A DNA stretch of 47,123 bases from Allosalinactinospora lopnorensis (GCF_000981225.1 NZ_LAJC01000046.1:1-47123); one strand, 5' to 3'; shown: positions 31,866 through 41,042, counted from the stretch's first letter. The notes: generated by a model from the sequence alone, not told the origin. A program made the numbers and translations.

Positions 31866-33371
31866 TCAGGAGCGCTGCGGTGCGATGTCCGCCTCGATCG
31901 GCGGGCCGTCGATGGCGCAGTGCCGCTTGCGGTTCATCGCGCTGGCCCGGCAGCCGGGGGCGTCCGTGTCGAGCCGGTTGCTGACCAGGGCCGCGGCGAG
32001 AAGGCCGCCCGCCACTGTGATACCGGCGCAGATCAGCATCGCCGTGCGGAAGCCGTCTGCGAACAGTTCCGGGTTCCGGTAGCTCGCCCCGGAGATGCCG
32101 GCGGCCAGCGGCAGCACGGCCACGGCGATCAGGCCCGCCCCGCGCGACAGGGCGTTGTTGACCGCCGAGGCCAGACCGCTGTGCCGCTCGGGCACACCGG
32201 CGAGCACGGTCGCGGTCAGCGGTGCGACGGTGAGCGCTAGGCCGCTGCCGAACACCAGGACAGCGGGCAGCACCGTGTCCCAGTAGGTCCCGTCGGGTCC
32301 CATCCGGAGCAGGAGCAGCATCCCGCCGGCCATGATCAGCGGCCCGACGGTCATCGGCCACCGCGGCCCGATGCGCTCCGCCAGTTGCCCGGCTCGGGCC
32401 GAGAAGAGCAGCATGAGCACGGTGATCGGCAGCAGCGCGGCCCCGGCCGCCAGGGCGGAGTATCCCGCGACCTGCTGCAAGTAGATGACCAGCAGGAACA
32501 GCATCCCGGCCAGCGCCGCGTAGACCGCGAGAGTGACGATGTTCGCCGCGGAGAACTGGCGGCTGGCGAACAGCCACAACGGCAGCATGGGGTGCCGGCT
32601 GCGCGCCTCGACGGCGACAAAGGCCGCCAGGGCGGCCACCCCCGCGGCGGCGAGACCGAGCTGCGCAGCCCCGAAACCGCCTTCCCCCGCGCTGATCAGC
32701 GCCCAGGACAGGCTTCCCAGCCCGGCGGCCACCAGGACGGCGCCCGGCACGTCGAAGCGGCGCGGCGCCTCCGGGTCCCGGCTCTCGGGTACGTGCCTGG
32801 CCGTGACCAGCAGTACCACGGCGACGAGCGGGAGGTTGGTGAGGAAGATCCACCGCCAGGACAGGGCGTCAATCAGCCAGCCGCCGAAAATGGGCCCGAG
32901 CGCGGCCGCGATCCCCGACAGCCCCGACCACGCGCCGATGGCCCGCGCCCGGTCCTCGCGGACGAAGGACGCCTGCAGGATCGCCAGGCTTCCCGGGGTG
33001 AGCAGGGCGCCGCCCACCCCTTGGAACCCGCGAGCGAACACGAGCGTCTCCGCGGTGGGCGCCAGGCCGCACAGCAGCGAGGCCAGGGCGAACCACACCA
33101 CCCCGATCTGGAAGAGGCGGCGCCGGCCGAACCTGTCGGCCAGGGAGCCGCCCAGCGGGATGAGCGCGGCCAGCGCCAGGGTGTAGGCGTTGAGTACCCA
33201 TTGCAGGCCGGCGACGTCGGCGTCCAGGTCACCCCCGATGGCCGGAAGCGCGACGTTGACGGTGGAGGCGTCCAGGAACGCCAGGCCCGAGCCGAGCACC
33301 GTGGCCAGCAGGACCCAGCGCGCCCGGGCCGTCCCCCACACGATCGCATCGCCCGCTGGTTCGGCTCTCAT
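31866..33371 (-). CDS. MFS transporter, DHA2 (14-TM) drug exporter type
   Basis: A 501-residue proton-driven exporter. MFS motif A is visible as GGSLADRFGRRRLFQIG, motif B-like as ARGFQGVGGALLTPGSLAIL, and motif C as GIAAALGPIFGGWLI. The N-terminus (LDASTVNVALPAIGGDL) is the DHA2 signature with the LDxTxVNVALP motif. About 14 hydrophobic segments. Start ATG 33371. The likely substrates are hydrophobic drugs or a secondary metabolite. No TetR or MarR regulator adjoins it. Confidence 0.92.
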   Translation of the reverse strand: MRAEPAGDAIVWGTARARWVLLATVLGSGLAFLDASTVNVALPAIGGDLDADVAGLQWVLNAYTLALAALIPLGGSLADRFGRRRLFQIGVVWFALASLLCGLAPTAETLVFARGFQGVGGALLTPGSLAILQASFVREDRARAIGAWSGLSGIAAALGPIFGGWLIDALSWRWIFLTNLPLVAVVLLVTARHVPESRDPEAPRRFDVPGAVLVAAGLGSLSWALISAGEGGFGAAQLGLAAAGVAALAAFVAVEARSRHPMLPLWLFASRQFSAANIVTLAVYAALAGMLFLLVIYLQQVAGYSALAAGAALLPITVLMLLFSARAGQLAERIGPRWPMTVGPLIMAGGMLLLLRMGPDGTYWDTVLPAVLVFGSGLALTVAPLTATVLAGVPERHSGLASAVNNALSRGAGLIAVAVLPLAAGISGASYRNPELFADGFRTAMLICAGITVAGGLLAAALVSNRLDTDAPGCRASAMNRKRHCAIDGPPIEADIAPQRS

Positions 33372-33491
33372 GAACCCGACCTTTCTCCAGGACACTCCTT
33401 CACCGGCAGTGGGCCTTCCGGCCGCCGGCGCCGCGGTCCGCCGCGCGCCCGCTTGACCACCGTCCCTGATCCGACACGTGCTTGACTTCTT

Positions 33492-33532
33492 CCCCTTCCT
33501 AGAGGACGGGGATTCCAGTGGTCACCCACTGG
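33492..33532 (-). ncRNA. IS200/IS605 right-end hairpins, possible omega-RNA 3' part (relic)
   Basis: Minus-strand sequence after the TnpB stop: a perfect 7-bp hairpin (CCAGTGG-GTGA-CCACTGG, 33515-33532) followed by a second imperfect hairpin built on CCCC/GGGG and TCCT/AGGA (33492-33511), ending GAAGTCAAG. This is the conserved right end of actinobacterial IS605-group elements, which in intact elements also forms the scaffold of the TnpB guide RNA. Confidence 0.6.
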
Positions 33533-33542
33533 GTTTCCCGCT

Positions 33543-33717
33543 TCATCGCCGACCGCGGAAGGGCGGCGCCCCTTGCCGACTGACACCAGCTCCACAGGCA
33601 TCACCCGCGTGGGCGCGTGCTGCGACTCGACCAGCCGCGCAGATGTTCTTCGCCGCGTTGGCATCCCGAGCATGTCGGGTGCGGCAGGTCGGACACGTCC
33701 AACCCGGATTCCTCCCC
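33543..33717 (-). pseudogene. TnpB (IS605 OrfB) C-terminal remnant
   Basis: About 57 codons survive: WTCPTCRTRHARDANAAKNI is the last zinc knuckle plus the third RuvC Asp (RDANAAKN), followed by the usual GDACGAGVSRQG tail and TGA. Everything upstream (the RuvC-I and -II regions and half of the zinc finger) is missing, so no nuclease is made. The right end with its hairpins follows directly. Only the 3' end of the element remains. Confidence 0.87.
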
Positions 33718-33870
33718 GGCCCGAAGGCCGGGGCATCCTCCAGGAGGAAGGGTGAACACCTCCGCCGCTCGCTCTTCCCCGGCGGACGACCGCGCCGGCC
33801 GGTGCGGCGGCGGTGAACTGTCGTAGGCCTGTGCACAGTGGCCGTATTGGCTCACTCTCTGGGGGCGGTC

Positions 33871-34972
33871 ATGACGTTTCTCCTGGTCATCGGAACACGC
33901 AAGGGGTTGTTCACCGCGGTCAGCGACGATCGGCGCAGTTGGGGGGTGGGGGGCCGCACCGCCTCGACGCCGAGGACTACGCGAACATGTCCGGTGTGTA
34001 CGCCGTCGGGATCGACCCGCACACCGGGCGGATCCTGGCCGGCTCGGAGAGCGCGCATTTCGGACCGAGTATGTGGTTCAGCGACGACCTGGGAACCAGC
34101 TGGCGCGAACCGGGGCACGCGCCCATCGCCTTCCCTTCCGACGTCGACGCCGCGTTCACCCGGGTGTGGCAGTTCGCCTTCGGCGGCGAGCCGGGCGCCG
34201 TCTACGCCGGGGTCGAGCCCACGGCCCTGTTCCGCTCCGTCGACGGCGGGGAGAGCTTCGAGCTGGTCCGGGCGCTGTGGGACCATCCGCACCGGTCCGA
34301 CTGGTTCCCCGGCGCCGGCGGCGCGGCCGTCCACACCGTCCTCCCGGAGCGGGTGAGCGCCGACGGCACGGACCCGCGCTGCATGACCGTGGCCATGTCC
34401 ACCGGAGGCGTCTACCAGACCCGGGACGGCGGCGGCACCTGGACGCCCGCGAACCGGGGAATCCGTGCGACGTTCCTTCCCGAGGAGTACCCGGAGTACG
34501 GGCAGTGCGTGCACAAGGTCGCCGTCGCGGCCGACGGCGCGTTCTACCTGCAGAACCACCACGGCGTCTACCGCAGTGAGGACCCGCTCTCCGGCTGGGC
34601 GCCGATCGCCGACGGCCTGCCCGCCGACTTCGGGTTCGCCATGGTCGCGCACCCGCACGCACCGGGGACGGCGCTGACCTTCCCGGTGATCAGCGAGGCG
34701 TGCCATCTGCCGCCGGACTACCGGCTGGACGTGCGCCGCACCGACGACGGCGGCGCCACCTGGCGACCGGCGGCCAAAGGGCTGCCGGCGGACCCGTACT
34801 ACAGCATCGTGCTCCGCGACGCCGCCTGCACCGACGGCACGGACGTCCCGGGGTTCTACTTCGGCACCCGGGCCGGGGACGTTTACGCCGCCACCGACGA
34901 CGACCCGGAGTGGCGACAGGTCGCGGCGCACCTGCCGACGTGCTCTGCGTACGCGCGGTCCGAGTGCCATGA
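33871..34972 (+). pseudogene. BNR/sialidase-like repeat protein, two one-base frameshifts
   Basis: A beta-propeller protein of the exo-alpha-sialidase-like/YCF48-like group. It starts FLLVIGTRKGLFTAVSDDR, then repeated Asp-box-like units (WFSDDLGTSW, FRSVDGGESF, YQTRDGGGTW, RTDDGGATW). The ATG at 33871 follows GGGGG. Frame breaks: a G-run near 33953 (six where seven are needed) and CTGCCGACG near 34936 (should be CCGGACG). With both restored it is 367 residues, ends PDVLCVRAVRVP, and its TGA overlaps the MoaD-like start. It is probably intact in the organism. The function of this actinobacterial family is unknown. Confidence 0.83.
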
Positions 34973-35259
34973 GCGTGACAGTCGTGCTCCCGCAGGTGCT
35001 CCGGGCCGACTGCGACGGGGCGGCCCGGGCCGACGTGCCGGTCGACGCCGCGAGCGGGGTGCCACTGCGCGACCTCCTCGACGAGCTCGCGCGCCGTTAC
35101 CCGCGCGTGGATCGGCGGCTGCGCGACGATCAGGGCCGGCTGCGGCGCTACATCAACGTGTTCGTCGGCGCCGACGAGTGCCGCGCGCTGGCCGGGCTGG
35201 ACACCGCGGTCGCCGACGGGACCGAAGTACGGGTGCTGCCGTCGGTGGCGGGCGGGTGA
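34969..35259 (+). CDS. MoaD/ThiS-family (ubiquitin-like) protein
   Basis: A 96-residue beta-grasp protein: VTVVLPQVLRADCDGA, PLRDLLDELARRYPRVDRRL, RRYINVFVGADECRAL and the end VRVLPSVAGG, with the C-terminal Gly-Gly needed for thiocarboxylate formation or conjugation. The start overlaps the stop of the BNR-repeat gene (ATGA), so they are translationally coupled. No MoaE, MoeB or ThiG is nearby, so a role in molybdopterin or thiamine synthesis is not supported by context. Confidence 0.9.
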   Translation: MSVTVVLPQVLRADCDGAARADVPVDAASGVPLRDLLDELARRYPRVDRRLRDDQGRLRRYINVFVGADECRALAGLDTAVADGTEVRVLPSVAGG

Positions 35260-35620
35260 CACCGCTTTCCGCCTGGTCCCCTTCTCCCGAGGCGCCATTC
35301 CCCCTGATCTCGAGGATCGCGTTCCTTCATTCGCGCGTGAAGGAACGCAACGCTCAAGTCGGCGATGAGAACCCCCGCGCGGGGTTGACGCGGCCTTCTC
35401 CCTGGACGTACCACTGGTAGCCGGTTCACTACCGGAGATGACAACAGACAAAGGCCGCACACACGCGGGAGACCCGCGCGGATCCGGCCGGTGGCGTGCA
35501 GCCCGGCGATCCGCCGCCCGCCGAGCGCGGTCTGACCGACCATCGGCGCCCGCACCGCGCCAAAGCCCTCCCGCCGACCCCCGCCCCTTCGCCGCCAGGC
35601 CCGCCAAGAGCAGGAGCCTC
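35260..35620. other. Intergenic region before anmK
   Basis: 361 bases. The first part holds a strong hairpin (35319-35348). The rest is GC-rich and open in frame with anmK but has no recognisable protein content. AnmK more likely starts at 35621. Confidence 0.5.
35319..35348. terminator. Hairpin after the BNR/MoaD-like operon
   Basis: GCGTTCCTTCA and TGAAGGAACGC: 11 perfect pairs around an 8-base loop, 60 bases after the MoaD-like stop. Probably a factor-independent terminator. Less GC-rich than the other terminators here, so an operator is also possible. Confidence 0.55.
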
Positions 35621-36799
35621 ATGATCGTCATCGGGCTGTCCTCCGGCACCTCGGCCGACGGGATCGACGTCGCGGCGGCCGAGGTCTCCCTGGAAGGGGC
35701 CCTCGTGCGCATGGTCCCGCTCGGTTACCGCTCGGTCGGATACTCCCCTGGTCTTCAGCAGGCGATCCGCGACGCCCTGCCGCCCGCGCCGGTCACGATG
35801 CAGACCGTGTGCCGGATCGACACCGGTGTCGGGCAGGAGTTCGCCGCGGCGGCGGAACGCGGAATCGGTGAACTCGCCGGGGGAAGGGCCGATCTGGTCG
35901 CCTCGCACGGCCAGACCCTCTTCCACTGGGTCAGCGGGACGACGGTGAACGGGTCCCTGCAGCTCGGCCAACCAGCGTGGATCGCCGAGGCCACCGGGCT
36001 GCCCGTGGTGTCCGACCTGCGGTCGGCCGACGTGGCCGCCGGCGGCCAGGGGGCGCCACTAGCCGGTCTGATGGACGCCCTCCTGCTCGGCGGGCGCGCG
36101 GAACCGGCCGCCGCGCTGAACCTCGGCGGGATCGCCAACGTCACCGTCGTGCCGGCCGACGCCGCGCCGGTCGCGTTCGACACAGGCCCGGGCAACGCGC
36201 TGCTCGACGCCGCGGCGTGCCGGGTGACCGGCGGGCGCGCGCGTTTCGACGCCGATGGGGCGCTCGCGGGGGCCGGCCGGGCCGACGGCGCCCTGCTGGA
36301 CCTGCTGCTCGCCGAGCCCTACTACCGGCTCGCACCGCCGAAGTCCACCGGGAAGGAGCTGTTCCACTCCGGCTACCTCGACGCGGCACTCGCGCGTGTC
36401 CCCCCGGTGCGCGACACGGACCTCCTGGCCACCCTGGCCGAGCTCACCGCCCGCACCGTCGCGGACGCGGTGCGGCCCTACCGGGTCGCCGAGGTGTTCG
36501 CCTCCGGCGGCGGCACCCGGAACCCGGCGCTGATGGACCGGCTCGCCGCCCGGCTCCGCCCCGCCCGGCTCCGGCCGTCCGACGAGCTCGGCCTGGGCGG
36601 CGAGGCCAAGGAGGCCTACCTGTTCGCGCTGCTCGGTTTCCTCACCTGGCACGGCCTGGCCGGCTCCGTGCCCGGCCGCACCGGCGCGCGGCGTGCCCCG
36701 ATAGCGGGGCGTATCACCCCCGGCGCCGGCCGCTCCGGCTTCCCGAGTCGGCGACCGCTTCCCGACCCCGCCTGCGTATCGACACCCCCCCGCACCTGA
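35621..36799 (+). CDS. anmK: Anhydro-N-acetylmuramic acid kinase
   Basis: A 392-residue cell-wall recycling kinase that phosphorylates and opens 1,6-anhydro-MurNAc to MurNAc-6-phosphate. Signature: MIVIGLSSGTSADGIDVAAAEV (phosphate 1 loop), ADLVASHGQTLFH, LNLGGIANVTVV, FDTGPGNALLDA and FASGGGTRNPALM. The ATG at 35621 follows AGGAG. The frame after about 36731 looks shifted: one extra C gives PLRLPESATASRPRLRID, a more typical AnmK ending, so the last 20 or so residues are unreliable. It is followed 28 bases later by a sodium:solute symporter gene. Confidence 0.93.
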   Translation: MIVIGLSSGTSADGIDVAAAEVSLEGALVRMVPLGYRSVGYSPGLQQAIRDALPPAPVTMQTVCRIDTGVGQEFAAAAERGIGELAGGRADLVASHGQTLFHWVSGTTVNGSLQLGQPAWIAEATGLPVVSDLRSADVAAGGQGAPLAGLMDALLLGGRAEPAAALNLGGIANVTVVPADAAPVAFDTGPGNALLDAAACRVTGGRARFDADGALAGAGRADGALLDLLLAEPYYRLAPPKSTGKELFHSGYLDAALARVPPVRDTDLLATLAELTARTVADAVRPYRVAEVFASGGGTRNPALMDRLAARLRPARLRPSDELGLGGEAKEAYLFALLGFLTWHGLAGSVPGRTGARRAPIAGRITPGAGRSGFPSRRPLPDPACVSTPPRT

Positions 36800-36827
36800 A
36801 CACCCACCCCGCCCCCGGAGGATCGCG

Positions 36828-38326
36828 GTGCAGCCACTCGACCTCATCGTCATCGCGGCGTACCTGCTGTGCTCGGCATGGCTCGGCCTCAAACTGTCCG
36901 GCAGGCAGCGCAACACGAGGGACTACTTCATCGGCAACCGGCAGTTGCGTGGTGGGCGGTCTGCCTTTCGGTGGTCGCCACCGAGACCAGCGCACTGACC
37001 GTGATCAGCGTTCCCGCCGTAGCCTACCTGGGCGACGTCACGTTCCTGCAGGTGGCGGTGGGCTATCTGATCGGCCGCGTGATCGTCGCCTTCGTGCTGC
37101 TGCCCCGCTACTACCGGGGCGAGATGATCACGGCCTACGCCTACCTGGGCGTGCGCTTCGGCCGCGGCATGCAGGGCATGGCCTCGGTGGCGTTCCTGTT
37201 CACCCGGCTGCTCGCCGACGGCGTCCGGCTGTTCGCGGCCGCGATCCCGATGAAGGTCATCCTGGACTCCTACGGGGTGGAGATGTCCTTCTTCTCGATC
37301 ATCGCCGTCCTCGGCTCCATCACGATCCTCTACACCCTCATCGGCGGTATCAGGGCCGTGGTGTGGGTCGACGTGCTGCAGATGGGGCTGTACACGGTCG
37401 GCGGCCTCATCGCGCTGGGCTTCCTCATCAGCAGCCTCGACGTGAACTTCCTCTCGGTCGCGGCCGACTCCGGCAAGACCCGGTTCCTCGACTTCACGTC
37501 GAACCCGATATCGGCGGAGTACGCGACGATCACGGCGGTGCTCGGGGGCGCCCTGCTGTCCACCGCCTCCCACGGCGCCGACCAGATCATCGTCCAGCGG
37601 CTGCTCGGCTGCCGCACGCTGCGCGATGCGCAGAAGGCCGTGATCGGCAGCGCTGTCGTCGTGTTCTTTCAGTTCGCCCTGTTCCTGACCGTGGGGCTCG
37701 CGCTGTTCGCCTACTACGAGGGCGCCGCGGCCGAACAGCTCGGACTCACGCAGGACGACGAGATCTTCCCGACCTACATCGTGGAGGGACTGCCCGCCGG
37801 CCTGTCGGGGCTGCTGCTCGCCGGGATCATGGCCTCCGCGATGAGCACCCTGTCCTCCTCGCTGTCGGCGCTGTCGTCCTCGACCATGGCCGACCTGTAC
37901 GAGAGGTTCGCCGCTCGCCCCCTCTCCGACGCGCAGGGGCTCAGGCTCGGCCGCCTCTTCACCCTCGGCTGGGGTCTGGTGTTCATCGGGGCGGCGGCGA
38001 TGTTCACCGGCACCGACAACCCCGTCGTCGAACTCGGCCTCTCGGTCGCCGGGCTGACCTACGGCGGGCTGCTCGGCGCGTTCTTCCTCGGGCTGTGGGT
38101 CCGCAAGGCGCGGCAGCTCGACGCCGCCATCGCCTTCAGCACCGCCGTGGTGACCATGGTGTGGCTGTTCCTCTTCCGCCAGGAACTCGTCGGCTTCACC
38201 TGGTACACGGCCATCGGGCTGGTCATCGTGGTCGGGCTCGGCTACCTGCTCTCCCGTCGGCACCGCGATGAGGCCTCGACCGTCGGCGGCGCCCCCGTTC
38301 CCGCCGGTGAGGACGAGCGGGCGTGA
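36828..38326 (+). pseudogene. Sodium:solute symporter (SSS family), one-base frameshift
   Basis: A symporter of the SSS/SLC5 family. GTG 36828 follows CGGAGG and opens the first helix (LDLIVIAAYLLCSAWLGLKL), then RDYFIGNRQL. The frame breaks near 36946: TTGCGTGG should read TTGCCGTGG, giving NRQLPWWAVCLSVVATETSA. After this the protein is complete, about 13 helices, 499 residues. ATETSALTVISVPA is the Na+-site helix. Directly downstream of anmK, so uptake of an amino sugar or muropeptide-derived sugar is a reasonable inference. It is probably intact in the organism. Confidence 0.87.
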
Positions 38327-38344
38327 GGACCGGTACGCAGGAGG

Positions 38345-39014
38345 TCAAAGCTCCAGCAGCCCGTCCACGACGGAGACGAGATCGGTCCCCATCACATCAG
38401 CGGGGTCGAAAACGGCGGGGAACCGCCCTTCGAGGTGGCTCGACCACCCCGTGGTCAGGCCCGCGGAGCGGGCGCCGTGGACGTCCCAGCCGTGCGCGGC
38501 CACCAGCGCCAGCCGGTGCGGCGCGACGCCGCACGCCTCGGCCGCGTACCGGTACGGTTCGGGCGCGGGTTTCCCCCTGCCCACCTCGTCGATCGAGATC
38601 ACCCGCTGCACATGGTCGGACAGCCCCGCGCCGTCGAGCAGCCGCCGGGTGGTCTCCGCGGCACCGTTGGTGAGGGTCAGCACCGCCACGCCGGCGTCGC
38701 GGACGCGGCGCATGGCGGGCGCGGCGTCCGCCCGGGCGTCGAGCGCCGCCATAGCGCTGATCAGCTCTTCTGCCGCGCCCTGCGGCAGCCGGTGCCCGGT
38801 GACGTCGTGCAGCGCGCTGATCGCCACGTCGCGGAACGGGCGGTAGCCGCCGCTCGCGGCCAGGACGAAGGCGTCGCGCAGCACATGGTCGAACCAGTGC
38901 CGCACCGCGCCTCCGGGAGTCCGGCGTCGCGGAACCGCCCCTCCAGCGGGTCCAGCGGGAACAGCGTCTCGATCACATCGAAGGCGATAGCAACGGGCGT
39001 TGAGCGGCTTCCAT
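38345..39014 (-). pseudogene. HAD-superfamily haloacid dehalogenase type II, two one-base frameshifts
   Basis: The catalytic N-terminus reads VAIAFDVIETLFPLDPLEGRF (nucleophile Asp in AFDV), motif II as VLTLTNGAAETT, the Lys in VGRGKPAPEPYRYAAEACG and a C-terminal VAAHGWDVHGARSAGL acid motif. As sequenced it is spread over three frames. Restoring one G near 38918 (CCGGAGG to CCGGGAGG) and one C near 39000 (GCTCAACG to GCTCCAACG) gives ATG 39014 to 38345, 223 residues, MEAAPTPVAIAFDV, with a GAGGGGG ribosome site. Very likely intact in the organism. Convergent with the symporter gene. Confidence 0.82.
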
Positions 39015-39364
39015 GGCCCCCTCGGCAGGTCCGGCGGGTCGGGAGAACAGGTCTTGGGCCTACTCATTCCCCGTGCTCAGGCCGGGGTACCGGCCGCTCG
39101 GCCATTGACATCGGACTTTTCAGTCGGGATAGTTCACAGATGTGATCTCGATTTCACGCTGATGAACCGGAGGGCGCACAGTGCCGGACGCCACCGCGAT
39201 GCCCCTCCGGACGCCGCCGTGCCCCCCATTCCGGCCCGGGTGCGATCGGGAAGAGGGCCGGTACCCCCCGGGCCGCCGCGGAACACCGGCCCGGAAGACG
39301 CGCGGACCCGGACCGAACAGCGATGAACAGCCACTGACCAGCCACCGATCAGCGAGGAAGAACC
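39015..39364. other. Leader and promoter region of the FAH gene
   Basis: 350 bases between the dehalogenase gene and the plus-strand FAH gene. It contains a good sigma-70-type promoter with an IclR-like operator (39105-39147), leaving about 220 bases of untranslated leader without obvious structure. No gene is supported here. Confidence 0.5.
39105..39147 (+). promoter_or_regulatory. Promoter and overlapping IclR-type operator for the FAH gene
   Basis: TTGACA (39105-39110), 17 bases, GATAGT (39128-39133). GTTCACAGATGTGATC at 39132-39147 overlaps the -10 and matches the palindrome in front of the IclR gene at 41043 in 13 of 16 positions. Its position fits repression. Confidence 0.55.
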
Positions 39365-40219
39365 GTGCAGCTACTGCGACTCGGCCCGTACGGCTCGGAG
39401 CGCCCGGCGGTCCGCACCGATGACGGCATCCTCTACGACCTCTCCCCTGTGACACGGGACATCGACGGGGCCTTCCTCAATGAGGACGGCGTCGCCAGGG
39501 CGCGCTCCGCGCTCGCCGCGGGCACGCTCACCCGGGTGGACTCCGACGGCCGGCGCATAGGCGCACCGGTCGCCCGGCCCGGCGCCGTGGTGTGCATAGG
39601 ACTGAACTACGCGGCGCACGCGGCCGAGAGCGACATCCCGCCGCCAGAGGCGCCGGTCGTCTTCCTCAAGCACCCCAACACCGTTGTGGGCCCCTACGAC
39701 GACATACGCGCCCCCTCCGGTGCGAGCCGGCTCGACTGGGAGGTCGAGCTCGCGGTGGTGATCGGTCGGCGGGCGCGGTACCTCGACTCGCCGGAGGCCG
39801 CCGCCGGGTGCGTCGCCGGATACGCCGTCGCCAACGACGTGTCCGAGCGGGAGTTCCAGCTTGAGCACTCCGGCGGCCAGTGGTCCAAGGGCAAGTGCTG
39901 CGAGACGTTCAACCCGCTGGGCCCCTGGCTGGTCCCCGCCGACGAGGTGCGGTCGCCGCAGGGCCTGGGACTGCGGTCCTGGGTCAACGGCGAGGTGCGG
40001 CAGGACTCCAGCACGGGCGACATGATCTTCGGCGTGCACCACCTCGTCCGGCACCTGTCGCGGTACATGGTCCTGGACCCGGGCGACGTGGTCATAACCG
40101 GGACACCGGAGGGGGTGGCGCTCTCCGGGCGCTTCGGCTACCTCGCCGCCGGGGACACGGTACGCATGGAGATCGACGGCCTCGGCGTCCAGGAGCAGCG
40201 CGTGGTGAGCACCGGGTAG
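39365..40219 (+). CDS. Fumarylacetoacetate hydrolase-family protein (diketo acid hydrolase type)
   Basis: A 284-residue FAH-fold hydrolase acting on C-C bonds of diketo acids. CIGLNYAAHAAE opens the FAH domain. The metal ligands appear as E126 and E128 (DWEVELAVVIG) and D158 (ANDVSERE). KGKCCETFNPLGPWLV and VITGTPEGVALS are hallmarks of the 2,4-diketo-3-deoxy sugar acid hydrolases (LRA6/fuconate route) and of ureidoglycolate-lyase-like proteins. GTG start after GAGGAAGAA. With the dehydratase and SDR nearby, cleavage of a 2,4-diketo-3-deoxy sugar acid to pyruvate plus a hydroxy acid is the best guess. Confidence 0.87.
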   Translation: MQLLRLGPYGSERPAVRTDDGILYDLSPVTRDIDGAFLNEDGVARARSALAAGTLTRVDSDGRRIGAPVARPGAVVCIGLNYAAHAAESDIPPPEAPVVFLKHPNTVVGPYDDIRAPSGASRLDWEVELAVVIGRRARYLDSPEAAAGCVAGYAVANDVSEREFQLEHSGGQWSKGKCCETFNPLGPWLVPADEVRSPQGLGLRSWVNGEVRQDSSTGDMIFGVHHLVRHLSRYMVLDPGDVVITGTPEGVALSGRFGYLAAGDTVRMEIDGLGVQEQRVVSTG

Positions 40220-40239
40220 GCCGGGCCGCACCCCAGGGC

Positions 40240-41022
40240 TCAAGGGGCGGTGCCGGCCGCGCGCCCGTGGTGGCCGAGCCGCTCCGACAGCCGCGCGGCC
40301 TGCCCGTCGAGCACGGTGTGCACCCGGCGCCGGACCTCCGCCGAGGCCCGCACGTCGGGGATGGACACGCTCATGGCGGCCCGGACGGTCCCGGTGTGGT
40401 CGCGCACCGGAACGGCGACGCAGAAGACACCCGGGGTGTACTCCCCGTTGTCCGTCGCGTAGCCCCGCCGGCGCACCGCCGCCAACTCGGTGAGCAACCG
40501 GTCCAGACCCTGGAGGGTGCGCGGCGTGAACCGCTGGAACTCCACCTCGCGGAAGCGGGCGCGGATCCTGTCGTCGTCCAGGTCGGCCAGCAGTACCTTG
40601 CCCACGCCGGTGGCGTAGGCGGGCAGCCGGGATCCCACGTGCGAGACGAGCACGAGTGTCTGGTCGGCCTCGACCTTGCCGACGTAGAGGCTGTCAGTGC
40701 CGTCCAGCACCGCGAGCTGGACGATCTCGTTGACCTGGTCCCGGACCGCCTCCATGTAGGGGCGCGAGATCCGCTGCAGGTCGGCGGCCGCGAGGTAGCC
40801 CTGGCCGGCCTCCCACACCCGGACGCCGAGCGTGTAGCGCCGCTCCGCCTCATCGAAACCGAGGAAACTCCGGCCGAGCATGGTGGTGAGCAGCGCGTGG
40901 GCGCTGCTCTTGGGCAGGTCGAGCTCGGCGCAGATGTCGCCGAACGTCAGCCCGTTCGGCTCCCGGGTCAGCAGCTCCAGGATCTCCAGGGCCCGCTCCG
41001 CGGACTTCACCGACTGGGCCAT
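40240..41022 (-). CDS. IclR-family regulator (local to the sugar-acid cluster)
   Basis: A 260-residue regulator. The N-terminal winged helix (SAERALEILELLTREPNGLTFGDICAELDLPKSSAHALLTTM) is followed by an IclR-type effector domain (about 80-250: VGKVLLADLDDDRIR, RRRGYATDNGEYTPGVFCVAVPVRD). ATG 41022 follows GGAGG. It is convergent with the FAH gene, and its stop lies 20 bases from that gene's end. A palindrome sits 20 bases upstream of its start, suggesting autoregulation; a related site is at the FAH promoter. Confidence 0.92.
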   Translation of the reverse strand: MAQSVKSAERALEILELLTREPNGLTFGDICAELDLPKSSAHALLTTMLGRSFLGFDEAERRYTLGVRVWEAGQGYLAAADLQRISRPYMEAVRDQVNEIVQLAVLDGTDSLYVGKVEADQTLVLVSHVGSRLPAYATGVGKVLLADLDDDRIRARFREVEFQRFTPRTLQGLDRLLTELAAVRRRGYATDNGEYTPGVFCVAVPVRDHTGTVRAAMSVSIPDVRASAEVRRRVHTVLDGQAARLSERLGHHGRAAGTAP

Positions 41023-41042
41023 CCGGCCTCCCATCCCACCCC

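Noticed and set aside
30943-32853. A 636-codon minus-strand open frame spanning Crp and MFS genes
   Set aside because: Out of frame with both well-recognised genes; no domain content of its own.
35977-38271. A 764-codon plus-strand open frame across anmK and the symporter gene
   Set aside because: Off-frame shadow of two recognised genes; its only natural-looking part is a short stretch near 36731 explained by a one-base loss in anmK.
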